Part shown: positions 34,159 through 42,854 of the stretch, piece by piece
Numbering within the stretch: the first letter of the stretch is position 1
Layout of the letters: each line of letters starts with the position of its first letter
Assembly (NCBI GenBank): GCA_024304985.1
Contig: JAMWZC010000004.1
Span: 62,001-126,000 of the forward strand
Length of the DNA: 64,000 nucleotides
Source: Paracoccaceae bacterium
GTDB lineage: Bacteria > Pseudomonadota > Alphaproteobacteria > Rhodobacterales > Rhodobacteraceae
Direction of reading: 5' to 3'
Position numbers and translations under genes: made by a program
The notes under the pieces: generated by a model
The model's input: the letters and a program-made list of their open reading frames with translations, nothing else
What the model was told of the DNA's origin: nothing
Databases searched by the model: none

Positions 34159-35695
34159 GATTTTGGCCGCAAGGCTTCTGCGCGGTGGGGGGCTGGCATC
34201 GGCCCTGCTGCTCGCCTTGCCATGGCTTGTTCTGATCGTCCTCGGGATGATCTGGCTGGTTGAAACCGGCTATTTCTTGCTCTTCGTGGCCGGCACGACC
34301 ATCGCCATTCTGCTTGTACGTCTGCCATTTTGGGTGCGCAAGTGGCAAGCTTCTAGAGCAAAAGTTGAAGACGATGACGCCCTGCCAGAAGAACCATCCG
34401 TTGCAGCCAATACCGACTGGTCAGAGCGCGAGGCACAAGTGTACGCTGCCCTGTGTCTGGAGATACGTCAAAAAATCCCGGCGCCACAGCCTTGGCCCAT
34501 GCTACCAGAACTGGCCCTTGGCATTGCTGAAAACGCTGCTCGCCAACTCTCTCATGGGAACAAGGGGGCGCTCGACTTCTCGATTCCCGAGGCGCTGCTT
34601 CTGACCGACCGTATCATATTACGCCTGCGTGGCACGATCCGCGAGACACTTCCTCTTGCTGATCGTATCAGTATCGGAACGCTGTTATGGATCTGGCAGA
34701 ATCGGACAGGCATACAGAAAGGCATGACGAGTGCGATATGGGGCCTACGGTTATTCCGACTCACGACAGCACCAATTCAAGGCATATTGCAGGAAATCCA
34801 GAAGTTAGTTCTGTCGGGTGCTGGAGATTTCCTGACAAAACGAAGCCTGCTGGTCTTGCAGCGGATTATACTCGAAGAAGTAGCCCACGCCTCGGTCGAG
34901 CTACATTCGGGTCGGCTTCGTTTCAGCGATGCCGAACTTCTTGCCATTCAGCTGGGCTCCGAGGTGACGGACTGGAAGGCCCTCGCCCAACCGGACGCGC
35001 CATTGCGTCTGCTGGTCGTCGGGCAAGTCAGCGCTGGAAAGTCGACCCTGATCAATGCGCTCGCAGGATCAGATCTGGCCGAGACAGACATGGCTCCCAC
35101 CACTCCTAGTCTCATCCGCCACGATATCGAGTTGGAGGGGTTGCCCTTCCATGTCGTCGACACGCAAGGGATCGATGGCGGAAAGACAACCGAGGATGCC
35201 ATCCTGACCCAAATGAGCGACTGCGATCTGGTGCTATGGGTGATCCGTGCCAACAGACCCGCACGTGCACCCGATGTCGCGCTCATGCAGCGTTTCAGGG
35301 AATCCTTCGCCGCAGATTATCGACGCCGCATGCCGCCTTTGGTCGTCGCGATTTCCGCAACCGACAGCCTACTGAATGGATGGCCCTACCCCGAGAATAT
35401 TCTGCCTGAGGCCGAAAAACAAACCGTCACAGCCTTGGTCACCGCAGTTTCACGGGACCTCGGCGCGACTAGCGTCATACCACTTTGTGCCGAAGAACCT
35501 GTCTGGAATGTTGACACTCTCGCGGAAACCATCAGCGATCACGCAACCGAAGCCCTGATGACCCAGCGCAACCGCCGCCGTCTGGACGGTGAAGCCCAGG
35601 AGGCCGCTTGGTCGATCGAGGCCGGTCGCGTCCGCGAGGGGATTTCTCAAACTGCAGAGCTGATCTGGTCGCGTGTTCGCAAGAGCACTGAATGA
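34145..35695 (+). CDS. Second membrane-anchored GTPase
   Basis: 516 aa from the ATG at 34145, which overlaps the upstream gene by 14 bases. Two hydrophobic helices near the N-terminus (residues about 14-55), then an alpha-helical middle region with another hydrophobic patch, then a C-terminal GTPase domain: G1 VVGQVSAGKSTLINAL, G3 DTQGIDGG, G4-like SATDS. The G domain resembles Era/dynamin-like GTPases. Together with the TerB/DUF697 GTPase it suggests a paired membrane GTPase system; the function is unknown. Confidence 0.75.
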   Translation: MRQIRILAARLLRGGGLASALLLALPWLVLIVLGMIWLVETGYFLLFVAGTTIAILLVRLPFWVRKWQASRAKVEDDDALPEEPSVAANTDWSEREAQVYAALCLEIRQKIPAPQPWPMLPELALGIAENAARQLSHGNKGALDFSIPEALLLTDRIILRLRGTIRETLPLADRISIGTLLWIWQNRTGIQKGMTSAIWGLRLFRLTTAPIQGILQEIQKLVLSGAGDFLTKRSLLVLQRIILEEVAHASVELHSGRLRFSDAELLAIQLGSEVTDWKALAQPDAPLRLLVVGQVSAGKSTLINALAGSDLAETDMAPTTPSLIRHDIELEGLPFHVVDTQGIDGGKTTEDAILTQMSDCDLVLWVIRANRPARAPDVALMQRFRESFAADYRRRMPPLVVAISATDSLLNGWPYPENILPEAEKQTVTALVTAVSRDLGATSVIPLCAEEPVWNVDTLAETISDHATEALMTQRNRRRLDGEAQEAAWSIEAGRVREGISQTAELIWSRVRKSTE

Positions 35696-35834
35696 ACGCC
35701 GCTATTCAATTCAGCATTGTGAATCGCGCCGGGTCAGCGGGAGGCTAATTTGGCTCTAACTACCTAGCTGCAGGTTCAGTTGCCAGAATTTGGTAGGGAG
35801 TGGCTCAGGCCGGACGATTAACAAGAAAGGACAA

Positions 35835-36488
35835 ATGCTGATGGCAGAGGCAAACCAACAGAGACAACGGATTGAAGAAATCCTTTCAGAAGTAAAACCA
35901 CTCGCTGCCGAATACTACAGGCTTACAGGCAAGCCCCTAGGTGTCACCGGTGAAATCGCCGAATACCTAGCAGCAGATATACTCGATCTTGAACTCGCAC
36001 CGCCTCGAACAGCTGGCTTTGATGCATTGCGTCTTGGCCCCGACGGCAAAGAGCGGGTTCGAATCAAAGCCAGAGCTGTCGGGAGAAATTCCAACCGAGG
36101 ACAGCGTATCGGCCGCATCAAGCTGGAAGCTGAATGCGATGTCGTGATTCTCGTCATCCTTGACGTGGAGACCCTCGAAGCGCTTGAGATCTGGGAAGCG
36201 TCCTACACTACGGTATGCAATGCACTTCAACGACCTGGTTCAAGTGCACGCGCTAGGGGCATGTTGGGCGTCGCGACCTTCAAGTCGATTGGCAGAAAGA
36301 TCTGGCAGCATCCCGCAGACGCCAAGTCGTCGGAGAAACTGGATGGTCTTTTCTGCCCAGAGTGCGGACGAGAGTTTCATGGAACATGGGGCTGGATCGA
36401 TGCTCATTGGAAGGCGAACCACGACCATGTGATGCCCTATGAACTGGCTTGGCCCCTGATCCGCAGTGGCAGCTATCATAACAACTGA
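35835..36488 (+). CDS. PD-(D/E)XK-like protein with C-terminal zinc finger
   Basis: 217 aa (ATG 35835; 35841 also possible; AGAAAGGA upstream). The central part FDALRLGPDGKERVRIKAR has the D-x(n)-(x)K spacing of nuclease-like folds and resembles DUF6998-type proteins; AECDVVILVILD looks like the following strand. The C-terminus CPECGREFHGTWGWIDAH continues with a C2H2-type zinc-binding pattern. I infer a DNA-acting, possibly defence-related nuclease, but the catalytic acids are not certain. It stands at the left edge of the mobile block. Confidence 0.6.
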   Translation: MLMAEANQQRQRIEEILSEVKPLAAEYYRLTGKPLGVTGEIAEYLAADILDLELAPPRTAGFDALRLGPDGKERVRIKARAVGRNSNRGQRIGRIKLEAECDVVILVILDVETLEALEIWEASYTTVCNALQRPGSSARARGMLGVATFKSIGRKIWQHPADAKSSEKLDGLFCPECGREFHGTWGWIDAHWKANHDHVMPYELAWPLIRSGSYHNN

Positions 36489-36650
36489 CGCGGCTCTGCG
36501 CCCTCAAGAGAAAAGGGAAGAAACATAGGTAAATATCTTGCACCAGAGCTGAGGCAGAAAATCCTAGACGAAGTCGTCGATTTCCTGAACGCTCTGCAAC
36601 CCGCGATCAGATATATCGAGGAGAATGATCCCATCGAACGCGTCTACGAG

Positions 36651-37097
36651 ATGGGTAGCGAGGCGCTGGGCAACGGTGAACATATATCTCTGGATCGGCT
36701 GGACGAAATATTGCGGTTGTCTCAAACCGATCAGTCAGCGTTCTTGGCGGCCTGCTATCTTGCCGCAGGGTATCTGAGATCGAATGAGCCTATGCCGGAA
36801 AGCCTTCGCCTGTTTGCGATCGAGTATCTTTCAGGGAGGAGTTCGATCCCACCAAGACCAAGGGTTCGTCCAACTGAAGATAGAACAAAGCATGACATTC
36901 TAGTGGAAGTTATCGCCTGGACTTGCCGGAGATTTCCTGTGCATGCGACCCGGTCATCTAACGCGAGACCCGGAGCGGAACACAAGAATTCAGCATGTGA
37001 CATCGTGGCCGATGCGATGAAGGCTCTAGAAATGACGCCGGCAAATTTCGACGACCTCCGGAAAATCTGGGACAGGAGAGGCGAGAGAACGAGCTAA
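36651..37097 (+). CDS. Hypothetical protein with open upstream frame
   Basis: 148 aa from the ATG at 36651, no family recognised. The same frame is open and protein-like for 42 more codons up to 36525 (reading GKYLAPELRQKILDEVV near its start), but contains no ATG, GTG or TTG. The best ribosome-binding site, AAAAGGGAAG at 36511-36520, precedes an ATA codon at 36525. So either a rare ATA start is used or the internal ATG is right. Mostly helical, soluble, no cysteine motif. Follows the zinc-finger gene by 36-162 bases and may form an operon with it. Confidence 0.55.
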   Translation: MGSEALGNGEHISLDRLDEILRLSQTDQSAFLAACYLAAGYLRSNEPMPESLRLFAIEYLSGRSSIPPRPRVRPTEDRTKHDILVEVIAWTCRRFPVHATRSSNARPGAEHKNSACDIVADAMKALEMTPANFDDLRKIWDRRGERTS

Positions 37098-37331
37098 AAT
37101 CCTATAGGGATTCTATGTTGATCAGCCGAGTCGGTGTGCTTCGTGTTGTCTCGTCTGCGCAGGATTGGACTGGGCTGCAGAAAAAACATGGCAAGACTAT
37201 ACATCTGTTTTAAAATGATTTTTGGTCTATTTTTCGTCGGTGCTTAAGTAAATTACTTTTCCACCCGATGACTGGGCGCAAGACATGCGCGACGTTCGGA
37301 TGCGTGTATTAGCATCCAAATGGAGCAATAA

Positions 37332-37523
37332 ATGTCCGAAGAAATCTGGCGTCTACCGCAGGTATCACAGTTCACCACCATGAGCCGCTCGTGGGTTTAT
37401 GCAGCCGTCAAGGCAGGCGATTTTCCTGCCCCTGTCAAGATCGGGCACCGGGCAATCGGTTGGCGCCGCACCGATGTTGAGACCTGGCTTCAGAACCGTT
37501 CGCGCTCTGGAGGTTCGACATGA
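37332..37523 (+). CDS. AlpA-family phage-type regulator
   Basis: 63 aa, one winged helix-turn-helix of the AlpA/MerR-like type: LPQVSQFTTMSRSWVYAAVKAG, then FPAPVKIGHRAIGWRRTDVETWL, the exact layout of AlpA. It activates excision or replication genes of small integrative elements. Its stop overlaps the primase-like gene as ATGA, so the two are co-translated. Confidence 0.88.
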   Translation: MSEEIWRLPQVSQFTTMSRSWVYAAVKAGDFPAPVKIGHRAIGWRRTDVETWLQNRSRSGGST

Positions 37524-38380
37524 TCGACGCGTACAACTTGACTGCGGTTCTGGGCGGTAAGTGGCATGGTGATTACGGCACGGCGCCCTGCCCGATTTGC
37601 CAGCCGGAGGCTTATAAGGATCAGACGGCGTTGACGATTAGCAACGGTCGAAAAGGCCTGATCACGCATTGCAAGAAGAGCGACTGCGCCTTCACTGATG
37701 TGATCAAGACAATTGGTCTTGGTGCTGTCGATACATCCAGCAGTCTCAACAGAAGCCCGGACACTAAACCTCGTACCAATGCTAAGCCGACCCCGGCAAT
37801 CGCGCAAAAGATCTGGAACGAGTCACGACCCATCATGGGCACCGTTGCTGAGACCTATCTCCGCGACTCCCGCAAGATCACGGCGCCTTTGCCTGAAACT
37901 CTCCGCTTTCATCCGAGCGCCTGGAACGGGGAAGAGCGCAGGCACATGCCGGCCATGATCGCTATCATTGAAGGCGCAGATGGGTTTGGCATTCACCGGA
38001 CGTTCCTCAACTCAAAGGGGCAAAAGCATCTTGGCAAGAAAATGCTTGGTAAGTCCGCAGGCGGCGCCGTTCGCCTCTCTGACCGCGAAGCACCTTGCCT
38101 TGCCGTAGCCGAGGGCATCGAAACAGCTCTCTCGCCCGCCAGCGGACTTCTTAAGCGCTCTGCGTCGATCTGGGCGGCATTGTCCGCCTCCAACATGCGC
38201 AACCTGAACCTGCCGGAGCGTCCCGGACACCTTGTGATTGCTCTCGATGCCGACAAAGCCGGGATAGACGCGGCCAACGCTCTCGCTGAGCGCGCGAGCC
38301 GGCTGTGTTGGACGGTCGAGCTCATGTCGCCTCCCGTTGGCACAGATTGGAATGATGTTCTGAGAGAAGCGCCGGACTGA
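37520..38380 (+). CDS. Toprim-domain primase-like protein
   Basis: 286 aa. N-terminal zinc-binding part (CPICQPE, then CKKSDC), a middle DUF7146-like segment, and a Toprim domain with the conserved Glu in AVAEGIETALS and the DxD-type motif ALDADKAG. It resembles the primase halves of phage P4-like and satellite replication proteins. No helicase domain is present, so it needs host DnaB or acts only as a primase/regulator. ATG at 37520 overlaps alpA. Confidence 0.85.
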   Translation: MIDAYNLTAVLGGKWHGDYGTAPCPICQPEAYKDQTALTISNGRKGLITHCKKSDCAFTDVIKTIGLGAVDTSSSLNRSPDTKPRTNAKPTPAIAQKIWNESRPIMGTVAETYLRDSRKITAPLPETLRFHPSAWNGEERRHMPAMIAIIEGADGFGIHRTFLNSKGQKHLGKKMLGKSAGGAVRLSDREAPCLAVAEGIETALSPASGLLKRSASIWAALSASNMRNLNLPERPGHLVIALDADKAGIDAANALAERASRLCWTVELMSPPVGTDWNDVLREAPD

Positions 38381-38487
38381 CGCACAAGTCTCCGATACCG
38401 CCTGAATACATCGGGCACTCAAATCACTGAATTCAATGATAGCGGCATTCGCCGCACGGCCTGGCCGCTAAGCGAAGAGGATCTGTC

Positions 38488-38775
38488 ATGTGTTTCGAAA
38501 CAACCGCTTGGGCCATCAAGCAGAATGAACTGAATCCCACCACCAACTTGGTCTTGATCAAACTGGCAAGCTTCAAGAACCAAGAAACAGGTCAGTGCAA
38601 CCCGAGCCAGAAAAAGTTGGCCGCTCTGTGCAACGTGTCGGTCTCACGTCTGAACTACCACCTCAGCGCCTTGATCGCCAAAGGCATGATCGTGCGTGAG
38701 CGGAAGGAGAAGGCGAACAAGGCGATCTTGCCGTCCCAGTACTGGTTTCCGCTGGCTCCGAAGAAGCGCCCATAA
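38488..38775 (+). CDS. HTH_36-type replication/regulatory protein
   Basis: 95 aa, a single winged helix: NLVLIKLASFKNQETGQCNPS, then QKKLAALCNVSVSRLNYHLSAL and GMIVRERK. This matches phage O-protein-like/HTH_36 DNA-binding domains that bind element origins or operators. AGAGGATC precedes the ATG. Lies 107 bases after the Toprim gene. Confidence 0.75.
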   Translation: MCFETTAWAIKQNELNPTTNLVLIKLASFKNQETGQCNPSQKKLAALCNVSVSRLNYHLSALIAKGMIVRERKEKANKAILPSQYWFPLAPKKRP

Positions 38776-39455
38776 GTCCGATTTGCCAGCTCAGTGGTCA
38801 CTGGGCTTCCCGCTTCCTCCCTACAGGCCATCCTGTTTTGTGCACCCCCTCTCAACGCTGAATACCTCTGCCTGCCAACAGGAAAAGGGTCTTCCGTCCA
38901 GCAAGAGATAAACAAACTAAGAGATCAAAGAAATGAACCAGATCGTGAAGAAGAAAAACGTGGAAGGTAGAGAGTCAACGCGAGATCATCTGTTCTCGGA
39001 TCAAACTCTCCCCGACGTTCGCTGCGCTGCTAGTTCGGTCCGGTTGGTGACTTGCAGTGTCTCGCTCCGTCCCCGCGCCTTTCTTCTTCACGAAAAAAAG
39101 TACGTCGACTCAGCGAGCACTTACTGGAGGTCAGAACGCGCCGAGACGCCTAGCCGTGCAACAGATCGGCGCCTGCACCACTTCCGCTCTAACCGGCATG
39201 AGAAAGAAAATCGCAGTAGGCATGGACTGACAGATGCTGCGGCCTTCAGCGATGGTCATTGCCATTTCTCCAACGATTGCAGCTTGAGTCATTCGGGCGC
39301 TATCGCGGCGGATGTGTTCGGTCTGGAAGTGCCTCTTGGGTCCTTCCGGACCACAATGCTATGCGGTGGGCGTGGGCGCGCTAAGCCTTCAGTTTCAAAC
39401 AAAAAAACGGGGTGCGCACCCAGGTGCGCGGGTGCGCACACAAAGGAGGCTGAAC
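38776..39455. other. 680-base region, uncertain coding
   Basis: A 183-codon frame at 38933-39484 with a fair ribosome-binding site exists, but its product after the first 20 residues has no recognisable fold and a composition like non-coding DNA, so I do not call it a gene. The region ends in the GGTGCGC repeat cluster that precedes the excisionase gene. It could hold the element's origin or attachment site. Confidence 0.35.
39411..39440. repeat. GGTGCGC repeat cluster upstream of xis-int
   Basis: GGTGCGC occurs at 39411, 39423 and 39431; the outer two copies extend to an inverted pair GGTGCGCACC / GGGTGCGCAC, each containing the palindrome GTGCGCAC. It lies directly before the AAAGGAGG of the excisionase gene, where an operator or excisionase-binding site would be expected. 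Confidence 0.5.
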
Positions 39456-39686
39456 GTGGCACTGTTTCGCGATTTTCCGCCTAGACTATTGCCGTCCCCT
39501 TCGGCCGCGCACTATCTTGGCGTGTCGGAAAGTCTGCTTCGCACCCTGCCCATCCCGCGCCGGGAACTGAACCGCAAGCGGGTCTATGACCGAGCAGATC
39601 TTGACCGATACGCCGACAGCCTGCCCTATGAGAGGCAGGAGGATTCTGGATGCGACGCGGCGGATCAAGTATGGGGCGCAAATTGA
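39456..39686 (+). CDS. Excisionase-like helix-turn-helix protein
   Basis: 76 aa from a GTG at 39456 with an excellent AAAGGAGG ribosome-binding site. The segment SPSAAHYLGVSESLLRTLPI, then KRVYDRADLDRYADSL, is the MerR/AlpA-like excisionase fold. It overlaps the integrase start and should direct excision by bending DNA at the attachment site. The upstream open frame back to 39312 is not conserved. Confidence 0.75.
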   Translation: MALFRDFPPRLLPSPSAAHYLGVSESLLRTLPIPRRELNRKRVYDRADLDRYADSLPYERQEDSGCDAADQVWGAN

Positions 39687-40720
39687 AAGGGCTGCGGCGG
39701 GTCCGGCAGGACGGCAAGATGTACATCTACCATCGTGCCACCAAGATTCGCTTGCCCGATCTGCCTGAGAATGATCCGGCGTTCCTAATCGCTTATCTGG
39801 ACGCCGAGCAAAACGGCCCCAAGCACGATCGGCGCAAGCCCGCAGCAGGTACCATGGCCGCAGTCTGGATCGCATTTCAGCGGTCAGACGCATGGAAGGG
39901 GCTGACAACATCATACCGCCAGTTGATGCGCCGCGATGCTGAGAAGGTTATGGAGAAGGGCGGCCACGTCCCAGTTCGCCAGATCCGCGCAGAACACATC
40001 CGGCGCGACATGGCCAACCTGGAAGGCCACGCGGCGAACAAGCGGCTCAAGACATGGCGAGCGCTAATGCGCCACGCGGTCGAGATGACCCTGATCAGCG
40101 AGAACCCGGCCAAGGCCGTCGAAAAGCGCAAGACCGCAAAGGCCACGCCTCACGCCCCCTGGACGGCGGCCGACCTGATCGCATATCGGGAGCACTGGCG
40201 GATCGGCACATCACAGCGACTGGCCTTCGAACTGCTGCAATGGACCGGCGCCCGCGTCTCTGACGTGGTACGCCTCGGTGAAGGAATGGTGGATCGACAG
40301 GGGTGGCTTACCTTCCGCCAGCAGAAGACCGGCGGCGAGGTTTCGATTCCGCTGCGTCGTGCCCTGCCCACGTTTGCCGATCAGGCGGATCTACAGCAGC
40401 TGGTCAACGCGATAGCGGCAATCAGTGATCGCCACATGACATGGCTGACCACAGCAAAGGGCGCTGCTCGATCGCAGAAATCAGTCAGCGCATGGTTCGC
40501 AGCATCAGCAAGGGCTGCGGGTGTCCAGAAATCAGCCCACGGCCTCCGGGCCACTCGTGCGGTGATGTTGGCGGAAGCTGGCGCGACGATCCACCAGATC
40601 GGTGCTTGGACTGGTCACACAAGCCTGTCGGAGATCGAGCATTACAGCCAGTCTGCGAGCCGGAGGCTGCTGTTGTCCGCTCTTCCTCCAGTTCAATCGA
40701 TTGCGCAAGGTACTAACTGA
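39650..40720 (+). CDS. int: Tyrosine recombinase (integrase)
   Basis: 356 aa (ATG 39650; an internal ATG at 39671 is also possible). N-terminal arm and SAM-like core-binding region, then the catalytic domain with the conserved residues: Arg in TGARVSDVVRL, Lys in the following beta-hairpin (QQKTGGE), H-x-x-R in HGLRATR, His in GHTS and nucleophile Tyr in EHYSQ. It catalyses site-specific integration and excision. It overlaps the excisionase gene and is the last gene of the element. Confidence 0.9.
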   Translation: MRRGGSSMGRKLKGLRRVRQDGKMYIYHRATKIRLPDLPENDPAFLIAYLDAEQNGPKHDRRKPAAGTMAAVWIAFQRSDAWKGLTTSYRQLMRRDAEKVMEKGGHVPVRQIRAEHIRRDMANLEGHAANKRLKTWRALMRHAVEMTLISENPAKAVEKRKTAKATPHAPWTAADLIAYREHWRIGTSQRLAFELLQWTGARVSDVVRLGEGMVDRQGWLTFRQQKTGGEVSIPLRRALPTFADQADLQQLVNAIAAISDRHMTWLTTAKGAARSQKSVSAWFAASARAAGVQKSAHGLRATRAVMLAEAGATIHQIGAWTGHTSLSEIEHYSQSASRRLLLSALPPVQSIAQGTN

Positions 40721-40762
40721 TCCGAGGTCAAGTGGCCCGACGATCTCACACTTGCGCCAAAG

Positions 40763-41305
40763 TCAGCCCATGCGGAGCAGAGGTCTATACGTCTGGGCTA
40801 CACTCTCTTCAAAAGCTGTCTTTGACATATAAAAACGATTGAGCGCCTCGATAACCGGTCTTGCATCGGCGGGTCCACTTGCAGCGTCGACACTGTCAGC
40901 CAAATCAGCCATCGCAGAAATGTAATTCTGAAATAGGACGGTCGGCGCCCCTGTCTGGATCCTTAGACGCTCCGTATCTCGGTGGAGGTTTAACAGTGCA
41001 GTTCTCAACTCAATCTTTGCATTATCAGAAATAACCGCCTTGGGATCTCCTAAGCCCGCGACGAGATTTGCGATCTTCAGCTCAACTACATTGGCAGCTT
41101 TGGTCGCATCTTCTGCGTAGCTAGTGGCAATCGCTCGATTTGTGCGCAACACGTCAGCATAATCTTGAACAAAAGCACCCCCAACCACCCCCACCACCGG
41201 GCCTACGAATGCCCAAATAGCCATGAACCCGCCAAAGGATTTCACTTTCGCGGTCGCTTTGCTCTGTCCATCTGGCTTGCGCTTCTTTTGTGTCGAACGT
41301 GCCAT
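40763..41305 (-). CDS. Hypothetical membrane-anchored protein
   Basis: 180 aa, family not recognised. A Lys/Arg-rich N-terminus (ARSTQKKRKPDGQSKATAK) precedes one hydrophobic helix (GFMAIWAFVGPVVGVVGGAF); the rest is helical and soluble. Lies 24 bases downstream of the 372-aa gene at 41330 on the same strand, so the two probably form a unit. AT-rich, between the integrase and the tns genes; probable cargo. Confidence 0.55.
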   Translation of the reverse strand: MARSTQKKRKPDGQSKATAKVKSFGGFMAIWAFVGPVVGVVGGAFVQDYADVLRTNRAIATSYAEDATKAANVVELKIANLVAGLGDPKAVISDNAKIELRTALLNLHRDTERLRIQTGAPTVLFQNYISAMADLADSVDAASGPADARPVIEALNRFYMSKTAFEESVAQTYRPLLRMG

Positions 41306-41329
41306 GCTACTTCGCGTCCCCTAACGCTG

Positions 41330-42448
41330 CTATTCTACCACAATATTTGCCTGCCCGTTAATCCCAGTTGAGTCCGACGCGCTCCGGGCGATCTCACATG
41401 CTTCAGTCCACTTTTCCACACCGAGCAATCGAAGGTGTTGGATCACTTCCTCGTGCACTGCAGCTGTACAAGGATCGTTAGCGTCGAGTGAGTTACCTAT
41501 CAATATGGTGCCCTGTTCTGCAGCTGCAACCGCCTCTGGACCAACCGTGATGGCCAAAGAAAAAAGTGCTGCGGCTACCAAAGCACCAAAGCTAACTGAA
41601 CTAAGATTGAGAAATCCTGGTGAGTTGATATTTGACTGTAAGTCAAAGGCATCCGTTCCAGTTAGCGGCTCAAACGCGGCACTTTTTATTTCGAGTAGCT
41701 CAGTTTCGTTGGCTCTAAGCCTCTTCGAATTCGCTGCAACAAAACTGAAGAACGCTTGGATATAGAGATCGTCAGTTGTTGTGAACTCAGGATCGTCAAC
41801 GTCAAATCTCGCCCTGCACTCATCAGGACTACCATTCTCACCTGGCAATATATAACTTCCGTACGCCTCACGAAGGATGGCAGGGCGTTCATCGCTACGC
41901 AGTCGCACAAAGGCATTCGGCTTCGATATCAGATCCAAGAGATATGGCGAGAGCTTTCCCTTCGGCAGCCTTCCCAACCACTTAACTCGGCGTCCGTATA
42001 GGCGCTCACCGTTCACGACTGCTGTCACAAGATCTGTAGGTAAAGAAGTAAGCTCGCCAATCACTGCATCTTTTGAAAATGTAGACGGAGGCACAAGGAC
42101 CAAGTCTCCTTTCCGGGCCACCTCGAAAAAACCCTTTAAAATGAGGCGCAACTGTCTGATGCTGTGATCATTCTTGAGGTCGGCGTAATCCTCGATCCGC
42201 CTTGATGGGGGCGCATCATTGGTACGACGAAAAGACCGGATGGCTCCGGCTCTGTGCAACTGCGCCGTGATCTGATCTTGCTGTTCGAGGGAGACACCAG
42301 CTCTCAACTCCAGGCCAAGGATGTCAGCAAAGATTGCTTCGGTCTCGAGAAAAACGTTGTATAATTTATAGTTTGATCCTGGGCGGACCATAAAAGCGCT
42401 GTGGTCATGTCCAATGACTTTTGACCGCAAATCTACCTTGATCAACAC
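41330..42448 (-). CDS. Hypothetical protein, 372 aa
   Basis: Unknown family. Residues 1-230 look like a soluble domain with alternating strands and helices. A hydrophobic segment near residues 284-310 (VSFGALVAAALFSLAITVG) is followed by a short tail with two Cys (CTAAVHEE and ACEIA). A perfect palindrome lies about 50 bases upstream. With the 180-aa gene downstream it may be accessory or defence cargo of the Tn7-like region; no function can be assigned. Confidence 0.55.
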   Translation of the reverse strand: MLIKVDLRSKVIGHDHSAFMVRPGSNYKLYNVFLETEAIFADILGLELRAGVSLEQQDQITAQLHRAGAIRSFRRTNDAPPSRRIEDYADLKNDHSIRQLRLILKGFFEVARKGDLVLVPPSTFSKDAVIGELTSLPTDLVTAVVNGERLYGRRVKWLGRLPKGKLSPYLLDLISKPNAFVRLRSDERPAILREAYGSYILPGENGSPDECRARFDVDDPEFTTTDDLYIQAFFSFVAANSKRLRANETELLEIKSAAFEPLTGTDAFDLQSNINSPGFLNLSSVSFGALVAAALFSLAITVGPEAVAAAEQGTILIGNSLDANDPCTAAVHEEVIQHLRLLGVEKWTEACEIARSASDSTGINGQANIVVE

Positions 42449-42854
42449 GCATCCTTCCCCTGCACAACTTAATGAAGAATCGCTACTATCTATTGGTTAA
42501 TTTGTAAATGATTACAAATCCCTCTGACATAACAGGGCACCATCAGGCAAACGAAGCAAACGAATGTAAGCCTGGATCTAGGATGGCCGCTGTGGCCTCA
42601 AGCATCAAACCTTCGGTGGCTCACTGAGCCGAAATTGTTCAGAAATTTCGATCTTGAACAAAAAACTATTAAAAATCGTTTAAAATCAATGGTAATGCGG
42701 ATGTTGCATATGTATGCACATCAAAATCGATCTGAACGAGGACATGCTCCATTAAGCATATGTTTTATTTATATTTTTTTATCCTCTCAAGCGCTGCCCC
42801 TCGAATAACCATGCACGACAGAACCATATCCATGCACACGCAGCTTCGTTGACG
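42449..42854. other. Non-coding gap between cargo and tnsC
   Basis: About 400 AT-rich bases without a recognised gene. It contains the palindrome at 42500-42519 and a near-palindrome GATGTTGCAT / ATGCACATC around 42699-42722. A transposon end could lie here, but I could not match it to one on the far side. Confidence 0.35.
42500..42519. promoter_or_regulatory. Perfect palindromic operator candidate
   Basis: ATTTGTAA (42500-42507), ATGA, TTACAAAT (42512-42519): a perfect 8-bp inverted repeat 52 bases upstream of the leftward 372-aa gene. It looks like a repressor site; the regulator is unknown. Confidence 0.45.

Larger units (their letters stand above)
37332..40720 (+). mobile_element. Small integrative element (AlpA to tyrosine integrase)
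   Basis: Genes in one direction: AlpA-like regulator, Toprim/primase-like protein, replication-type HTH protein, excisionase-like HTH protein, and tyrosine integrase at the right end. This order is typical of small phage-satellite-like integrative elements of alphaproteobacteria. No capsid, portal or terminase genes are seen. I could not identify a tRNA target or flanking direct repeats, so the ends are set to the first and last genes; the two genes at 35835-37097 may also belong. Confidence 0.6.

Noticed and set aside
38933-39484. 183-codon frame between the HTH gene and the excisionase
   Set aside because: A fair ribosome-binding site, but the product is Ser/Arg/His-rich without structure and overlaps the repeat cluster and excisionase start; left as uncertain non-coding.
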